Shown one piece after another: positions 46,122 through 56,017 of a DNA stretch of 64,000 nucleotides. This DNA comes from Shimia sp. (lineage in GTDB: Bacteria; Pseudomonadota; Alphaproteobacteria; Rhodobacterales; Rhodobacteraceae): contig JAAENN010000140.1 of assembly GCA_024224295.1 (NCBI GenBank), positions 21,587 through 85,586 on the forward strand, given 5' to 3'. How positions within the stretch are numbered: the first letter of the stretch is position 1; each line of letters begins with the position of its first letter. Both the position numbers and the translations under genes were made by a program. The notes beneath the pieces are model-generated. The model had not been told where the DNA came from, made no database searches, and saw nothing but the letters and a program-made list of their open reading frames with translations.

Positions 46122-48338
46122 ATGGCCCTGTCCCGACGCACTGGACAACGATTTCAGGCCAGCATTTGGCCCGGGTTTGTGGATGCCATGACCGGGCTTT
46201 TGCTGGTTCTTATGTTTGTGCTGACGATCTTTATGATCGTGCAGTTTGTGCTGTCGGAGACGATTACAGAGAAAGACACGGAGCTGAACGCGCTGCAGTC
46301 CGAAGTTGCCGCCTTGGCAGATGCACTTGGGTTGGAGCGCACACGGAGCCAGGACCTTGAAGCCGAGATTGGCGGGCTTACTGCCACTTTGGGGGATCGG
46401 GATACGCAACTGCGGGAGCAGGACGCGCTGATTTCCGCATTGACTGCAACGCGGGATGCGCAGGCCGCGGCACTGGATGCGGCACGAACGCAGATCACCA
46501 GTTTTGAGGCGCAGGTCGCGACTTTGTTGGCCCAACGCAATGAGGCGCGGGCGGACATTGCAACCTTAGAAGGCGAGCGCGATACGCTGATTGATGAACG
46601 GGAAGCGTTGAATCTGGCGCTGGCACAGGCACGCAGTGAGGTTGACGCAGGCGCGGAGGCAGCGCGTCTGGCGGCTGCGGAGGCAGAGGCGATGCAGGCG
46701 TTGATTGACAGTCTGCGAACAGAGGTCGCCGATGGCCAGCAGCAGATTGATGAGCTTGCGGCTGAGGCGGATCAGTTGGACAAGGCGCTGACGGCGGAAG
46801 AGCAGCGACGAGTGTTGGAAGCCGCAGCAGCGGAAGAGCTGCGCAAGCGGCTCGAAAACGCGGATGCGGAGCTGACGGCGATGACCCTGGCGCTTGAGGC
46901 GCAGCGCAAAGAGGCGGAAGATACGTTGACTTTGTTGGCGGCTGCGGAGGCCGCACGGGAGGACTTAGATCTGAAACTTGCGGCGGCGCTTGTCGATGGG
47001 CAGAGCGTGGATGCGAGCTTGGCAGATACTGTGTTGAAATTGGCAACGGCAGAGACGGAGCTGGAGACACGAGACGGGGAGTTGGCCTCTGCTAAGGCAG
47101 AGTTGGCGGCGGCTCTGTTGGGGTTGGAAGAAAACCGGCGCACGGTGAGTGAGTTGCAGAGCCAGCTGGTCGCTGAAGTGGCCGCGCGGGCAACGGCAGA
47201 GGCGCAGGTGGGGGAACGGCGATCAGATTTGCAGGAGCTTGAGGCACAGTTGGCCGAGGCTTTGGTGGCGAAGCTGGCGGCCGAAACTGAAGGTGCAGAA
47301 GCGGCAGCAACGGCGGACGGGCTGGCGTTGCAGGTGGCGGATCTGGAAGAACAACTGGCTGCTGCGGTGACAGCGCAGGTTGACGCGCAAGAGGGTGGAT
47401 CTTCGTTACGCGAACGTTTGGCAACCGCGCTGGCGGCAAAGCTGGCGGCAGAGCAGAAGCTGCGTGACACGCTGAACGTGGAAGAAGAGCTGGCCAAAGC
47501 CCTGGCGGCGCAGAAGGCAGCGGAAAACGCACAGATAGCGGCTATGACTGATGCCGAAAGACGCGATGCATTGTTGGCAGAGGCAAATAAAGCACTATCT
47601 GAGGAAGAAGCGAAATCAGCGGAGAGCCTGCGCCAGATTGCGGCGCTCAATCAGCAGATTGGCGCGCTGCGCACGCAATTGGGCCAATTACAGTCTATTC
47701 TGGACGAATATGCAGAGAAAGATGCGGCAGCGCAGGTGCAGCTTGAAGCGCTTGGATCAGATCTGAACACCGCATTGGCACGAGCCGCTGCGGAAGAGCG
47801 TAAGCGCCGTCTTTTGGAAGAGGCCGAGCGCATCCGGCTAGAGCAGGAGAAGATCGCGCTTGAGAACCAGACAAAGGACTTGGAACAGTACAGATCCGAG
47901 TTCTTTGGGCAGCTGCGCAGCCTATTGGGCACGCAGGAAGGTGTGCGCATTGTCGGGGACCGGTTTGTGTTCTCCTCCGAAGTGTTATTCCCACCCGGCG
48001 GGGCGGACTTGTCCTTTGAAGGGCAGACTGAGGTCGCCAAAGTGGCGGGCATTCTGCAAAGCGTGATTGATGACATTCCAAGCAATATCGATTGGATTTT
48101 GCGGGTTGATGGCCACACCGATGACGTGCCGATCTATGGCGGCGCCTTTGCGGATAACTGGGAGTTGAGTCAGGCGCGAGCGTTGTCGGTGGTGCGCTAT
48201 ATGATTGACGTGCTGGGCTTGCCGCCACAGCGGTTGTCTGCAAACGGGTTTGGTCAGTACCAACCCGTTGATCCCGCGGATACGTCAGAAGCGCGGGCGC
48301 GCAACCGCCGGATCGAGTTGAAATTTACCGAGAAATAA
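46122..48338 (+). CDS. MotB/OmpA-like protein with very long coiled-coil between TM helix and peptidoglycan-binding domain
   Basis: WPGFVDAMTGLLLVLMFVLTIFMIVQFVL; ~545 aa Ala/Leu/Glu-rich helix; NWELSQARALSVVRYMIDVLGLPPQRLSANGFGQYQP...ARARNRRIELKF. Confidence 0.9.
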   Translation: MALSRRTGQRFQASIWPGFVDAMTGLLLVLMFVLTIFMIVQFVLSETITEKDTELNALQSEVAALADALGLERTRSQDLEAEIGGLTATLGDRDTQLREQDALISALTATRDAQAAALDAARTQITSFEAQVATLLAQRNEARADIATLEGERDTLIDEREALNLALAQARSEVDAGAEAARLAAAEAEAMQALIDSLRTEVADGQQQIDELAAEADQLDKALTAEEQRRVLEAAAAEELRKRLENADAELTAMTLALEAQRKEAEDTLTLLAAAEAAREDLDLKLAAALVDGQSVDASLADTVLKLATAETELETRDGELASAKAELAAALLGLEENRRTVSELQSQLVAEVAARATAEAQVGERRSDLQELEAQLAEALVAKLAAETEGAEAAATADGLALQVADLEEQLAAAVTAQVDAQEGGSSLRERLATALAAKLAAEQKLRDTLNVEEELAKALAAQKAAENAQIAAMTDAERRDALLAEANKALSEEEAKSAESLRQIAALNQQIGALRTQLGQLQSILDEYAEKDAAAQVQLEALGSDLNTALARAAAEERKRRLLEEAERIRLEQEKIALENQTKDLEQYRSEFFGQLRSLLGTQEGVRIVGDRFVFSSEVLFPPGGADLSFEGQTEVAKVAGILQSVIDDIPSNIDWILRVDGHTDDVPIYGGAFADNWELSQARALSVVRYMIDVLGLPPQRLSANGFGQYQPVDPADTSEARARNRRIELKFTEK

Positions 48339-48343
48339 GCGCT

Positions 48344-49306
48344 CTATTCGACCGTCACGGTGATGGTCTGGTGGTCGAGTTGTACGCCATCGCGGGTGAT
48401 GGTGACTTCGCCGTAGTAGGCGCCTTTGGGCCAGCCACCCATGGGGGTGCGTTTGCCGCCAGCGCGGAAATACTGCGCCTGAGTTTTCTTTAACACCACA
48501 GTCTGCTCAAACACGGTGCCCTGTGGGCCGGTGATGGTCAGGTCCATTTCGTCATCTGGAAGGCTGCCAAACGCATAGCCGAAGAGCACAAGTGCCTTCG
48601 CCTGCGACGGCATACGGTCGCGTCCTGCCATTCCGGATTTAACAGACGCGAACTTGGGCACGCCGACGTCAAAGCCCACGCGGATCAGGCCACCACCAAC
48701 ATAGGAGATGTCGCTTTCCCAAAGAGTGTCGTAGGTTCCGCCGCAGACGCCCGGGTGATCTGGTGCAAACGGGTCCACCACGCGATCGCCATCTCGGATG
48801 GAGATATGCAGGTGCGGGAATTGCGTGCGGCCGGAGAGCCCGATTTCGCCAAGCACCTGTCCACGAACAATTTGTTCCCCTTGAGAGACAGTCACTGAGC
48901 CCTTTTTCATGTGGCAGTACTGGCTGACCCAACCGTCGCCATGGTCGATGGACACGCCATTCCCGCAGTCTTTGCCATTGAGTTTAGGGATGTCTTCTGT
49001 GGTGATGATCTTGTCGATCATGCCGTCACGGGTGCCTTGCACCACGCCATCTGCTGCTGCCAGGACGTTTACACCGGCGTCCATTGCATCGGTGGACGGG
49101 AGAGCAAAGTCGGTGCCTTTGTGGCCATCATAGGAGAGAGGACCGCAGGTAAAATCGGTATGTTCGCCGCTGCTATCCTGGTCGACGTAGTTCTGAATGA
49201 AGCAGGTTTCGCCAAGCTCACAGTCGACGGGAAGCGAAAACGTTGGCGCGCCCGCAGCCGGGAAAGCTGCGAGCGCGCTGATAAGTACAAGGCTGCTTCT
49301 GAGCAT
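48344..49306 (-). CDS. M23-family peptidoglycan endopeptidase-like protein
   Basis: CGPLSYDGHKGTDFAL; CGNGVSIDHGDGWVSQYCHMKKGSV; FPHLHISIRDG. Confidence 0.92.
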   Translation of the reverse strand: MLRSSLVLISALAAFPAAGAPTFSLPVDCELGETCFIQNYVDQDSSGEHTDFTCGPLSYDGHKGTDFALPSTDAMDAGVNVLAAADGVVQGTRDGMIDKIITTEDIPKLNGKDCGNGVSIDHGDGWVSQYCHMKKGSVTVSQGEQIVRGQVLGEIGLSGRTQFPHLHISIRDGDRVVDPFAPDHPGVCGGTYDTLWESDISYVGGGLIRVGFDVGVPKFASVKSGMAGRDRMPSQAKALVLFGYAFGSLPDDEMDLTITGPQGTVFEQTVVLKKTQAQYFRAGGKRTPMGGWPKGAYYGEVTITRDGVQLDHQTITVTVE

Positions 49307-51633
49307 CAGTCCGCTGTCAGCAGCGGTGGCTTGTCACCAGTGATGCGCGGATTGTCCGGTCCGGCCAGATCCAGCTCCAGATTGCCGTTTTTGACCTTCA
49401 CCTTGACCACACCACCTTTGGCGAGCTTGCCAAACAGCAGTTCCTCGGCGAGCGGCTTTTTGATGTACTCCTGGATCACGCGGCCCAGAGGACGCGCCCC
49501 CATTTTGTCGTCGTAACCTTTATCTGCGAGCCATTGCGCGGCTTTTGGGGTCAGCTCGATGGTCACATTGCGGTCCATCAGCTGTGCCTCAAGCTGCAAC
49601 ACGAACTTCTCGACCACGCGCAGGATGACTTCTTTGGGCAGTGGCGCAAATGAGATCACCGCATCCAGACGGTTGCGGAACTCAGGTGTGAAGGTGCGCT
49701 CGATCGCGGCGGTGTCTTCGCCTTCGCGGCGATCACGTCCAAAGCCAATGGCAGCTTTTGCCTGCTCAGACGCGCCGGCGTTGGAGGTCATGATGACAAC
49801 CACATTGCGGAAGCTGACGGTGCGGCCGTTGTGATCGGTCAGTTCGCCGTTGTCCATCACCTGCAACAGGATGTTGTAGACGTCTGGGTGGGCTTTCTCC
49901 ATCTCATCAAGCAGCAGCACACAATGGGGGTGCTGATCCACGCCGTCGGTGAGCAGGCCGCCTTGGTCAAAGCCCACGTAGCCGGGAGGCGCACCAATCA
50001 GACGGGAGACCGCGTGTTTCTCCATGTACTCAGACATGTCAAAGCGCAGCAATTCCACAGCGAGCGTGTCGGCCAGCTGTTTGGCGACCTCAGTTTTACC
50101 CACACCGGTTGGACCGGCGAAGAGGTAGTTGCCGATGGGTTTCTCAGGCTCACGCAGACCGGCACGGGCCAGTTTGATTGCAGAGCTAAGAGATTCGATG
50201 GCTTTGTCCTGACCAAACACCACGCGCTTGAGGGATTTTTCCAGATCCTTGAGCACTTCGGCATCATCTTTGGAGACGCTTTTGGGCGGGATGCGCGCAA
50301 TTTTGGCCACGACAGCCTCGATTTCTTTCACACCAATGGTCTTGCGGCGCTTGGAGGCAGCCACGAGATGCTGAGCGGCGCCCGCCTCGTCGATCACGTC
50401 GATGGCTTTGTCCGGCAGTTTGCGGTCATTGATGTAGCGTGCAGACAGTTCCACGGCGGTTTTGATCGCATCGGCGGTGTATTTCACGCTGTGATGTTCT
50501 TCAAAGTACTCTTTGAGGCCTCGAAGAATTTTGATGCTGTCCGGTACATTGGGCTCGTTCACGTCGATTTTCTGGAAACGACGGGACAGAGCACGGTCTT
50601 TCTCAAAGTGCTGACGGAATTCTTTGTAGGTGGTGGAACCCATGGTGCGCAGCTTGCCCCCTTGCAGGGCAGGTTTCAGCAAGTTGGAGGCATCCATCGC
50701 GCCGCCAGAAGTGGCGCCAGCACCGATAACGGTGTGGATTTCATCGATGAACAGCACCGCGTCTGGGTGCTCTTCCAGCTCGGTCACGACAGCTTTCAGG
50801 CGTTCCTCAAAATCACCGCGATACCGGGTGCCTGCCAGCAGAGCGCCCATGTCGAGGGAGTAGATGGTCGTTTCGCTTAGAACTTCTGGGATTTCACCCT
50901 GTACGATCTTACGCGCGAGACCCTCGGCGATGGCGGTTTTGCCCACGCCCGGATCCCCCACAAGAAGCGGGTTGTTTTTGCGGCGGCGGCAGAGGACCTG
51001 AATACAGCGCTCGACCTCTTGGTCGCGGCCGATTAACGGGTCAACGTCGCCTTTGTTGGCTTTCACGTTCAGGTCAACGCAGTATTTTGCCAGCGCGCTT
51101 TCCTTGCCCTCGCCACCCTCGGCGGTGCCTTCAATGCGTTGATCTTGGTCGTCTTCAGCGCCGCTGACAGGGCGGGCCTCGCCAAAGGCAGGGTCTTTGG
51201 CGACACCATGGGCGATGAAGTTCACCGCGTCATAACGGGTCATGTCCTGTTCTTGCAGGAAGTAAGCGGCGTTGGATTCGCGTTCTGCAAAGATCGCGAC
51301 CAGCACATTGGCACCTGTCACTTCGGTGCGGCCAGAGCTTTGAACGTGGATCGCTGCGCGCTGAATCACGCGCTGGAACGCAGCCGTCGGCACGGCCTCT
51401 GAGCCTTCGATGTCGGTGACCAGATTGGACAGGTCATCGTCGATGAAATCCTCAAGGTCTTTGCGCAGCTCGTCGATGTTCACGCCGCAAGCCTGCATCA
51501 CGCGCAGGGCATCGGGCTCTTCCAGCAGCGACAGGAGCAAGTGCTCCAGCGTGGCAAACTCGTGCTTGCGCTGGTTGGCCTGTGCGAGCGCGGCGTGGAT
51601 GGCTTGTTCTAGTGAGTTCGAAAATGACGGCAC
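49306..51633 (-). CDS. clpA: ATP-dependent Clp protease ATP-binding subunit ClpA
   Basis: [15 protein letters not shown] and [15 protein letters not shown] Walker motifs; [42 protein letters not shown]. Confidence 0.98.
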   Translation of the reverse strand: MPSFSNSLEQAIHAALAQANQRKHEFATLEHLLLSLLEEPDALRVMQACGVNIDELRKDLEDFIDDDLSNLVTDIEGSEAVPTAAFQRVIQRAAIHVQSSGRTEVTGANVLVAIFAERESNAAYFLQEQDMTRYDAVNFIAHGVAKDPAFGEARPVSGAEDDQDQRIEGTAEGGEGKESALAKYCVDLNVKANKGDVDPLIGRDQEVERCIQVLCRRRKNNPLLVGDPGVGKTAIAEGLARKIVQGEIPEVLSETTIYSLDMGALLAGTRYRGDFEERLKAVVTELEEHPDAVLFIDEIHTVIGAGATSGGAMDASNLLKPALQGGKLRTMGSTTYKEFRQHFEKDRALSRRFQKIDVNEPNVPDSIKILRGLKEYFEEHHSVKYTADAIKTAVELSARYINDRKLPDKAIDVIDEAGAAQHLVAASKRRKTIGVKEIEAVVAKIARIPPKSVSKDDAEVLKDLEKSLKRVVFGQDKAIESLSSAIKLARAGLREPEKPIGNYLFAGPTGVGKTEVAKQLADTLAVELLRFDMSEYMEKHAVSRLIGAPPGYVGFDQGGLLTDGVDQHPHCVLLLDEMEKAHPDVYNILLQVMDNGELTDHNGRTVSFRNVVVIMTSNAGASEQAKAAIGFGRDRREGEDTAAIERTFTPEFRNRLDAVISFAPLPKEVILRVVEKFVLQLEAQLMDRNVTIELTPKAAQWLADKGYDDKMGARPLGRVIQEYIKKPLAEELLFGKLAKGGVVKVKVKNGNLELDLAGPDNPRITGDKPPLLTAD

Positions 51634-51856
51634 GGTGTGACTGCTCCCTCCGGGTTTCGATGAAGGCGGGTTGCCCTGACTTCACCATAGGGTCGTTTAG
51701 TTAAAGTTTGGTCGATTGACGGCGGTCTTCAAGGACTTTCTGCAAAATTTGATACAGATTTCGCTCTATTCAGCTTCTGGTTGGGTCACTTGCGCGTGAC
51801 CCGCCGCCCCGATGGGCATGTATGTAAAGAGTTTACGCCTGTCTGAGGAGGGCGGA

Positions 51857-52624
51857 TCAAAAGTTATCTTTGCGTTGACGCACTTCGGTAAAGACGTCCA
51901 CGGGGGCAGCGTCCGTCATTCCAAGAGCCTTTTGCAGAGCAGGGTCGGCACTGCGCAGGAATGGGTTGGTTCGTTTTTCCAAACCAAGATTGGATGGTAC
52001 GGTGGCGATGCCCTTAGCGCGCATATCAGTGGTGTCGGCGATCCGTTGCGCAACGGCGGCGTTGTTTTCCCCGAGGGATGCGGCGAAGGCACAGTTGGAC
52101 GCGGTGTATTCGTGGCCAGAGCAAACCAACGTGGTGTCGGGCAGGGCGGCAAGTTTGCTGAGGCTGTCAAACATCTGCGCGGGGCTGCCTTCAAACAAGC
52201 GACCACAGCCCATGGCCATCAGGCTGTCACCAGTGAAGACCGCAGCAGTGTCGGGGAAGTGGAAGGCGATGTGGTCGATTGTATGGCCGGAGACGTCAAG
52301 GACAGACACGGTTTCTCCGGCGAAGTCGAAGGTTTCTGCTTCAGTGATCGCCAGGTCGAGGGCGGGCAGGCGGTGGGCATCTGCCTTTGCGCCGATGACT
52401 CTGGCCGGGTGTGCGGAGAGGATTTCGGGCAGACCGTCGACATGATCCCAATGATGGTGGGTCAGCAAGACGTGGCTGAGGGTCCAGTCGCGTGTTTCGA
52501 GTTCTTCCAGAATGGGGCCGGGTTCCGGTGCGTCGACTAGCGCAGTGGCGCCAGAGGCGGGGTCGTGGATGAGAAACGCGTAGTTGTCGGACAGGCAGGG
52601 AATCGTGACAATTTGATGGGGCAT
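51857..52624 (-). CDS. gloB: Hydroxyacylglutathione hydrolase (glyoxalase II)
   Basis: [52 protein letters not shown]. Confidence 0.94.
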   Translation of the reverse strand: MPHQIVTIPCLSDNYAFLIHDPASGATALVDAPEPGPILEELETRDWTLSHVLLTHHHWDHVDGLPEILSAHPARVIGAKADAHRLPALDLAITEAETFDFAGETVSVLDVSGHTIDHIAFHFPDTAAVFTGDSLMAMGCGRLFEGSPAQMFDSLSKLAALPDTTLVCSGHEYTASNCAFAASLGENNAAVAQRIADTTDMRAKGIATVPSNLGLEKRTNPFLRSADPALQKALGMTDAAPVDVFTEVRQRKDNF

Positions 52625-52685
52625 GGAAATCCGCCTCTGCATTGTTATGTTAGCACTAGATTTGCCGATCGGGGAGCCGGGTGCA

Positions 52686-53432
52686 ATGCATCTTGATGTG
52701 CAGGACCTACGAAATTTCTATTACCGCAGCACCTTGGGGCGCGCGGCACAGAAAGCTGTGCGGGACGAGATCTTGGAGCTTTGGCCGGTGGCGGAGGCCA
52801 AGGGGCAGACGGTGGCAGGTTTTGGCTTTGCGGTGCCCCTGTTGCGCCCCTACTTGCCGGAAGCGCGAAGAGTGCTTGGCCTGATGCCGGCGCCGCAAGG
52901 GGTGATGCCCTGGCCAGCTGGAATGGCGAATGTGTCAGTGCTTTGTGAAGAAACGCTGTGGCCGCTGGAAACGGGGCATGTGGATCGTTTGGTGCTGATG
53001 CACGGGCTGGAAACCAGCGAGCGGCCAAGTGATGTTTTGGCAGAGGCCCATCGGGTTTTGGGGCCAGGCGGTCGGGCTATGTTTGTGGTTCCGCACCGCA
53101 CCGGCATGTGGTCGAGCAGTGACGCAACGCCCTTTGGATTTGGGCGGCCGTATTCCACCGGGCAATTGGAAACACAGTTGCGCCAACATGGGTTTATGCC
53201 AGAGCGGCATCGCGCGACGCTGTATCAACCGCCAAGTCACAAGCGATTCTGGCGCAAGACTGGCGCGATTTGGGAGAGCATTGGCAAGACCGTTTCGCCG
53301 GTAATGGCGGGCGGCGTGTTGATTGTGGAGGCCAGCAAGCGAGTCCACGCGCCCAGCGGGCCGGGCGTTTCAGCGCGGGTGAAAAAACCATTGAGCGTGT
53401 TGAACCCTAAGCCGGAGGTTGCCCCGGCCTAG
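52686..53432 (+). CDS. SAM-dependent methyltransferase-like protein
   Basis: [68 protein letters not shown]. Confidence 0.85.
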   Translation: MHLDVQDLRNFYYRSTLGRAAQKAVRDEILELWPVAEAKGQTVAGFGFAVPLLRPYLPEARRVLGLMPAPQGVMPWPAGMANVSVLCEETLWPLETGHVDRLVLMHGLETSERPSDVLAEAHRVLGPGGRAMFVVPHRTGMWSSSDATPFGFGRPYSTGQLETQLRQHGFMPERHRATLYQPPSHKRFWRKTGAIWESIGKTVSPVMAGGVLIVEASKRVHAPSGPGVSARVKKPLSVLNPKPEVAPA

Positions 53433-53440
53433 GACATGAC

Positions 53441-55024
53441 TCAGGCGGCGCGCAGGATTTCCAGGCGCGGGTCCTCTTCTGCGATGCCGACACCGGTTGC
53501 AAAGTCTTCTTCCATGATTTTCAGGATGGAGACGTCGCCCACAAAAATCTCGGAATAGGCCACTTCAAAGCCATTGCTATAGGTGTGGTTCACTACGTCC
53601 ACATCACCTTCGAGCCCTTCAGGGATGTTGATGGTCAGGTGGTTTCCGGTGAGCTGTTTGAGCACAGCGGGCCCTTGATCCATCGCGTCTTCGTGCAGGT
53701 TCAGCACAAGCGTGTCATTGCCTTCGCCGCCTTCCACATAGTGCCCCATGCCAAAGGTGATGGTGTCGTCGCCCTCGCCGCCAATCAGGGCGGTGTCGTT
53801 GTTCTGTGCAAGATCTGCGATCAGTACGTCGTCGCCTTCGCCGCCAAACAATTGTGTTACACCGTTGTTGGCCTCGGTCACCACGATACTGTCGTTGCCT
53901 TCGCCGCCGTAGATCAAGTGGCTTCCATCGGTGATTTCTACACTGTCGTCGCCGCCTTTCAGGACGGTTGCCGAGTTGTCGCTGAGCGTCAGGTCGTCAG
54001 CGTCATCGCTGCCTTCGGCTTGTGTCAAGCCAAAGACGCGGTGGGCATCGGCGTCGCCGGTGTCGGTTTCGTTGTACTGGCTGTCCGGGTCAAACATACT
54101 GGTAAGCTGCACATCGCTAGTGTCAAATTCTGACAGACCTTCCAAGCGCACGGTGCGGGTTTCGACATTGTCTTCGTTGAGCGGGTTGGTCCAGCTAAAG
54201 TGAACATCTACAAAGTCGCCTTCAGGATCCTCGGTCGTCGAGACTTCAGGCAATGGCAGTTCGTCGACATCGTCAAAGCTGGGCTTTGCGCCGATATCAA
54301 GCATGAGCACGTCTTCATCAGGATCAAAGTCCGTGATCGTAGCGATGATCTGGTTGTCCTCCTCATCGCCGTCTCGGATCGCTGTTGCGCCGTCTATGTC
54401 AAAGGCATAGACGTCCGCGCCTTCCCCGCCAGTCAGCACGTGGGCAACGGTCTCTTCCGGAAGGCCAGAGAGCGGCTTCATGATGAAAGTGTCGTTCCCA
54501 TCTCCTCCCTCGGCTGTGGCGGCGCCGTCATCCGCTTCATTGTTGTGCTTAAGGAAAAAGGTATCATCGCCGTCACCGCCGAAGCCGGAGGCTGCATCGG
54601 AGATGTGCATGTAGTCTTCCCCCTCGCCGCCAAAGCCTTCGGCCTCGCCGCCAAGCATAAAGACGTCGTTCCCTTCGCCTCCGAGGATCATGCCGTCGCC
54701 AAAGGATTTGAGCATGTCGTCTCCCGCGCCTGCGTCGATGTTCTCTTCGCCGCGCGCATAGAGCGTGTCGTCATCTTCTGTGCCGTAGAGTCCTGAAGCT
54801 GTATCTTGATCGTCCACTTGGGTCATAACCTCAACGGAGCCCGTGTCTGGAGACGGTTTAAAGTCATCCAAAAGATCGGTCGACACATCTTCGTCGTTCG
54901 TTTCCTCGCGGGTACCCTCTGGGTCATCGCCTTGCGAGCCATCCGCCGTTTCTTCAGGACCGACATCCACCAATGCTGTTGCTGCACCAATGCCAAGTAA
55001 CGACAGTAATAGTAATGGTCCCAT
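53441..55024 (-). CDS. RTX-like calcium-binding acidic protein with N-terminal hydrophobic anchor
   Basis: Repeated GG(E/D)G(N/D)D; MGPLLLLSLLGIGAATALVDVG. Confidence 0.85.
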   Translation of the reverse strand: MGPLLLLSLLGIGAATALVDVGPEETADGSQGDDPEGTREETNDEDVSTDLLDDFKPSPDTGSVEVMTQVDDQDTASGLYGTEDDDTLYARGEENIDAGAGDDMLKSFGDGMILGGEGNDVFMLGGEAEGFGGEGEDYMHISDAASGFGGDGDDTFFLKHNNEADDGAATAEGGDGNDTFIMKPLSGLPEETVAHVLTGGEGADVYAFDIDGATAIRDGDEEDNQIIATITDFDPDEDVLMLDIGAKPSFDDVDELPLPEVSTTEDPEGDFVDVHFSWTNPLNEDNVETRTVRLEGLSEFDTSDVQLTSMFDPDSQYNETDTGDADAHRVFGLTQAEGSDDADDLTLSDNSATVLKGGDDSVEITDGSHLIYGGEGNDSIVVTEANNGVTQLFGGEGDDVLIADLAQNNDTALIGGEGDDTITFGMGHYVEGGEGNDTLVLNLHEDAMDQGPAVLKQLTGNHLTINIPEGLEGDVDVVNHTYSNGFEVAYSEIFVGDVSILKIMEEDFATGVGIAEEDPRLEILRAA

Positions 55025-55267
55025 AATCTTCCCACACTTAGAATCAGGTCTAAATCCCCAAGTTGCAGTAGGTCGAATGTGGGTTGAGAAAGTATTGATA
55101 TCATCCGTGTGCGGGGCGGCGGTTTATGTGAATTGAAAATCAAAACTTGAGAAAATTGTCGCCACGTCAGGTTTTTGTCAGGTTCATTTTCTAGGTGGGA
55201 TTCGACAAAAACGGATGTTTGCGAAACACTTTTTGCCCTAGAGTTAACAGGCAAAGGGTCGCACTCG

Positions 55268-55297
55268 GCGCAAAGCCTTGAAAAACAGGCTTTTCGC
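55268..55297. promoter_or_regulatory. Hairpin in atp operon upstream region
   Basis: GCGCAAAGCCT-N8-AGGCTTTTCGC, 10/11 pairing. Confidence 0.4.
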
Positions 55298-55456
55298 AAC
55301 ACGCACGTTTACATCAAACAATGTTGCTAGCTGAGCAAGCCTCTGTTACACCCGCGACGGATTTTAACGCCTCGTTAGTCCCGAGGTAATGAAACGTCCT
55401 TACGCGATGCATACAATTGTATGCCGAGCGTGAGGCAAGCAAGCGGAAGGGTGGAC

Positions 55457-56017
55457 GTGTCCGAACCAGCTTCGATCTCCTCCGGCATTGCAGAACGCTA
55501 TGCCGCAGCGGTCTTTGAGATCGCACAAGAGAACAATGCGCTGAGCGAATTGGAAACCAGCATCGATGGTCTGGGCGCGGCACTTGCCGACAGCGCCGAG
55601 CTTGTTGATCTGATCAATTCGCCACTGATCAGCCGCGAAGAACAAGGTGCTGCGATTTCCGCAGTGGCAAAGAAAATGGGTGTGCAGGACGTTCTTGTAA
55701 ACGTGCTGGGCCTAATGGCTGAAAAACGCCGCCTGTTTGTTCTGCCACAGCTGATCGAACAGCTGCAGGCAATGATTGCCGAGAACAAAGGCGAAGTGAC
55801 CGCAGATGTCACCACCGCCAAAGCTTTGACCAAAACCCAGAGCGAAAAGCTAGCCAAAACGCTAGCCGCACGCGTGGGAAAAGACGTCAAAATCAACGCG
55901 ACCGTCGACGAGAGCCTCGTGGGCGGTCTTGTAGTTAAAGTGGGCTCGAAGATGATCGACACGTCGATCCGCTCCAAGCTTGCTTCCCTCCAGAATGCAA
56001 TGAAAGAGGTCGGATAA
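55457..56017 (+). CDS. atpH: F0F1 ATP synthase subunit delta (likely GTG start)
   Basis: [25 protein letters not shown]. Confidence 0.96.
   Translation: MSEPASISSGIAERYAAAVFEIAQENNALSELETSIDGLGAALADSAELVDLINSPLISREEQGAAISAVAKKMGVQDVLVNVLGLMAEKRRLFVLPQLIEQLQAMIAENKGEVTADVTTAKALTKTQSEKLAKTLAARVGKDVKINATVDESLVGGLVVKVGSKMIDTSIRSKLASLQNAMKEVG

Noticed and set aside
46772-47650. Ser/Ala-rich 292-aa antisense ORF
   Set aside because: Complement of the Ala/Glu/Leu coiled-coil coding sequence; low-complexity artefact
44886-48338. Zorya anti-phage defence system
   Set aside because: ZorAB-like architecture, but no ZorC, ZorD or ZorE next to it and flanks are housekeeping genes; kept as a novel motor-like finding instead
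53441-55024. Repetitive DNA possibly a CRISPR or tandem array
   Set aside because: Periodicity is explained by coding of GGxGxD RTX motifs; no regular spacer structure
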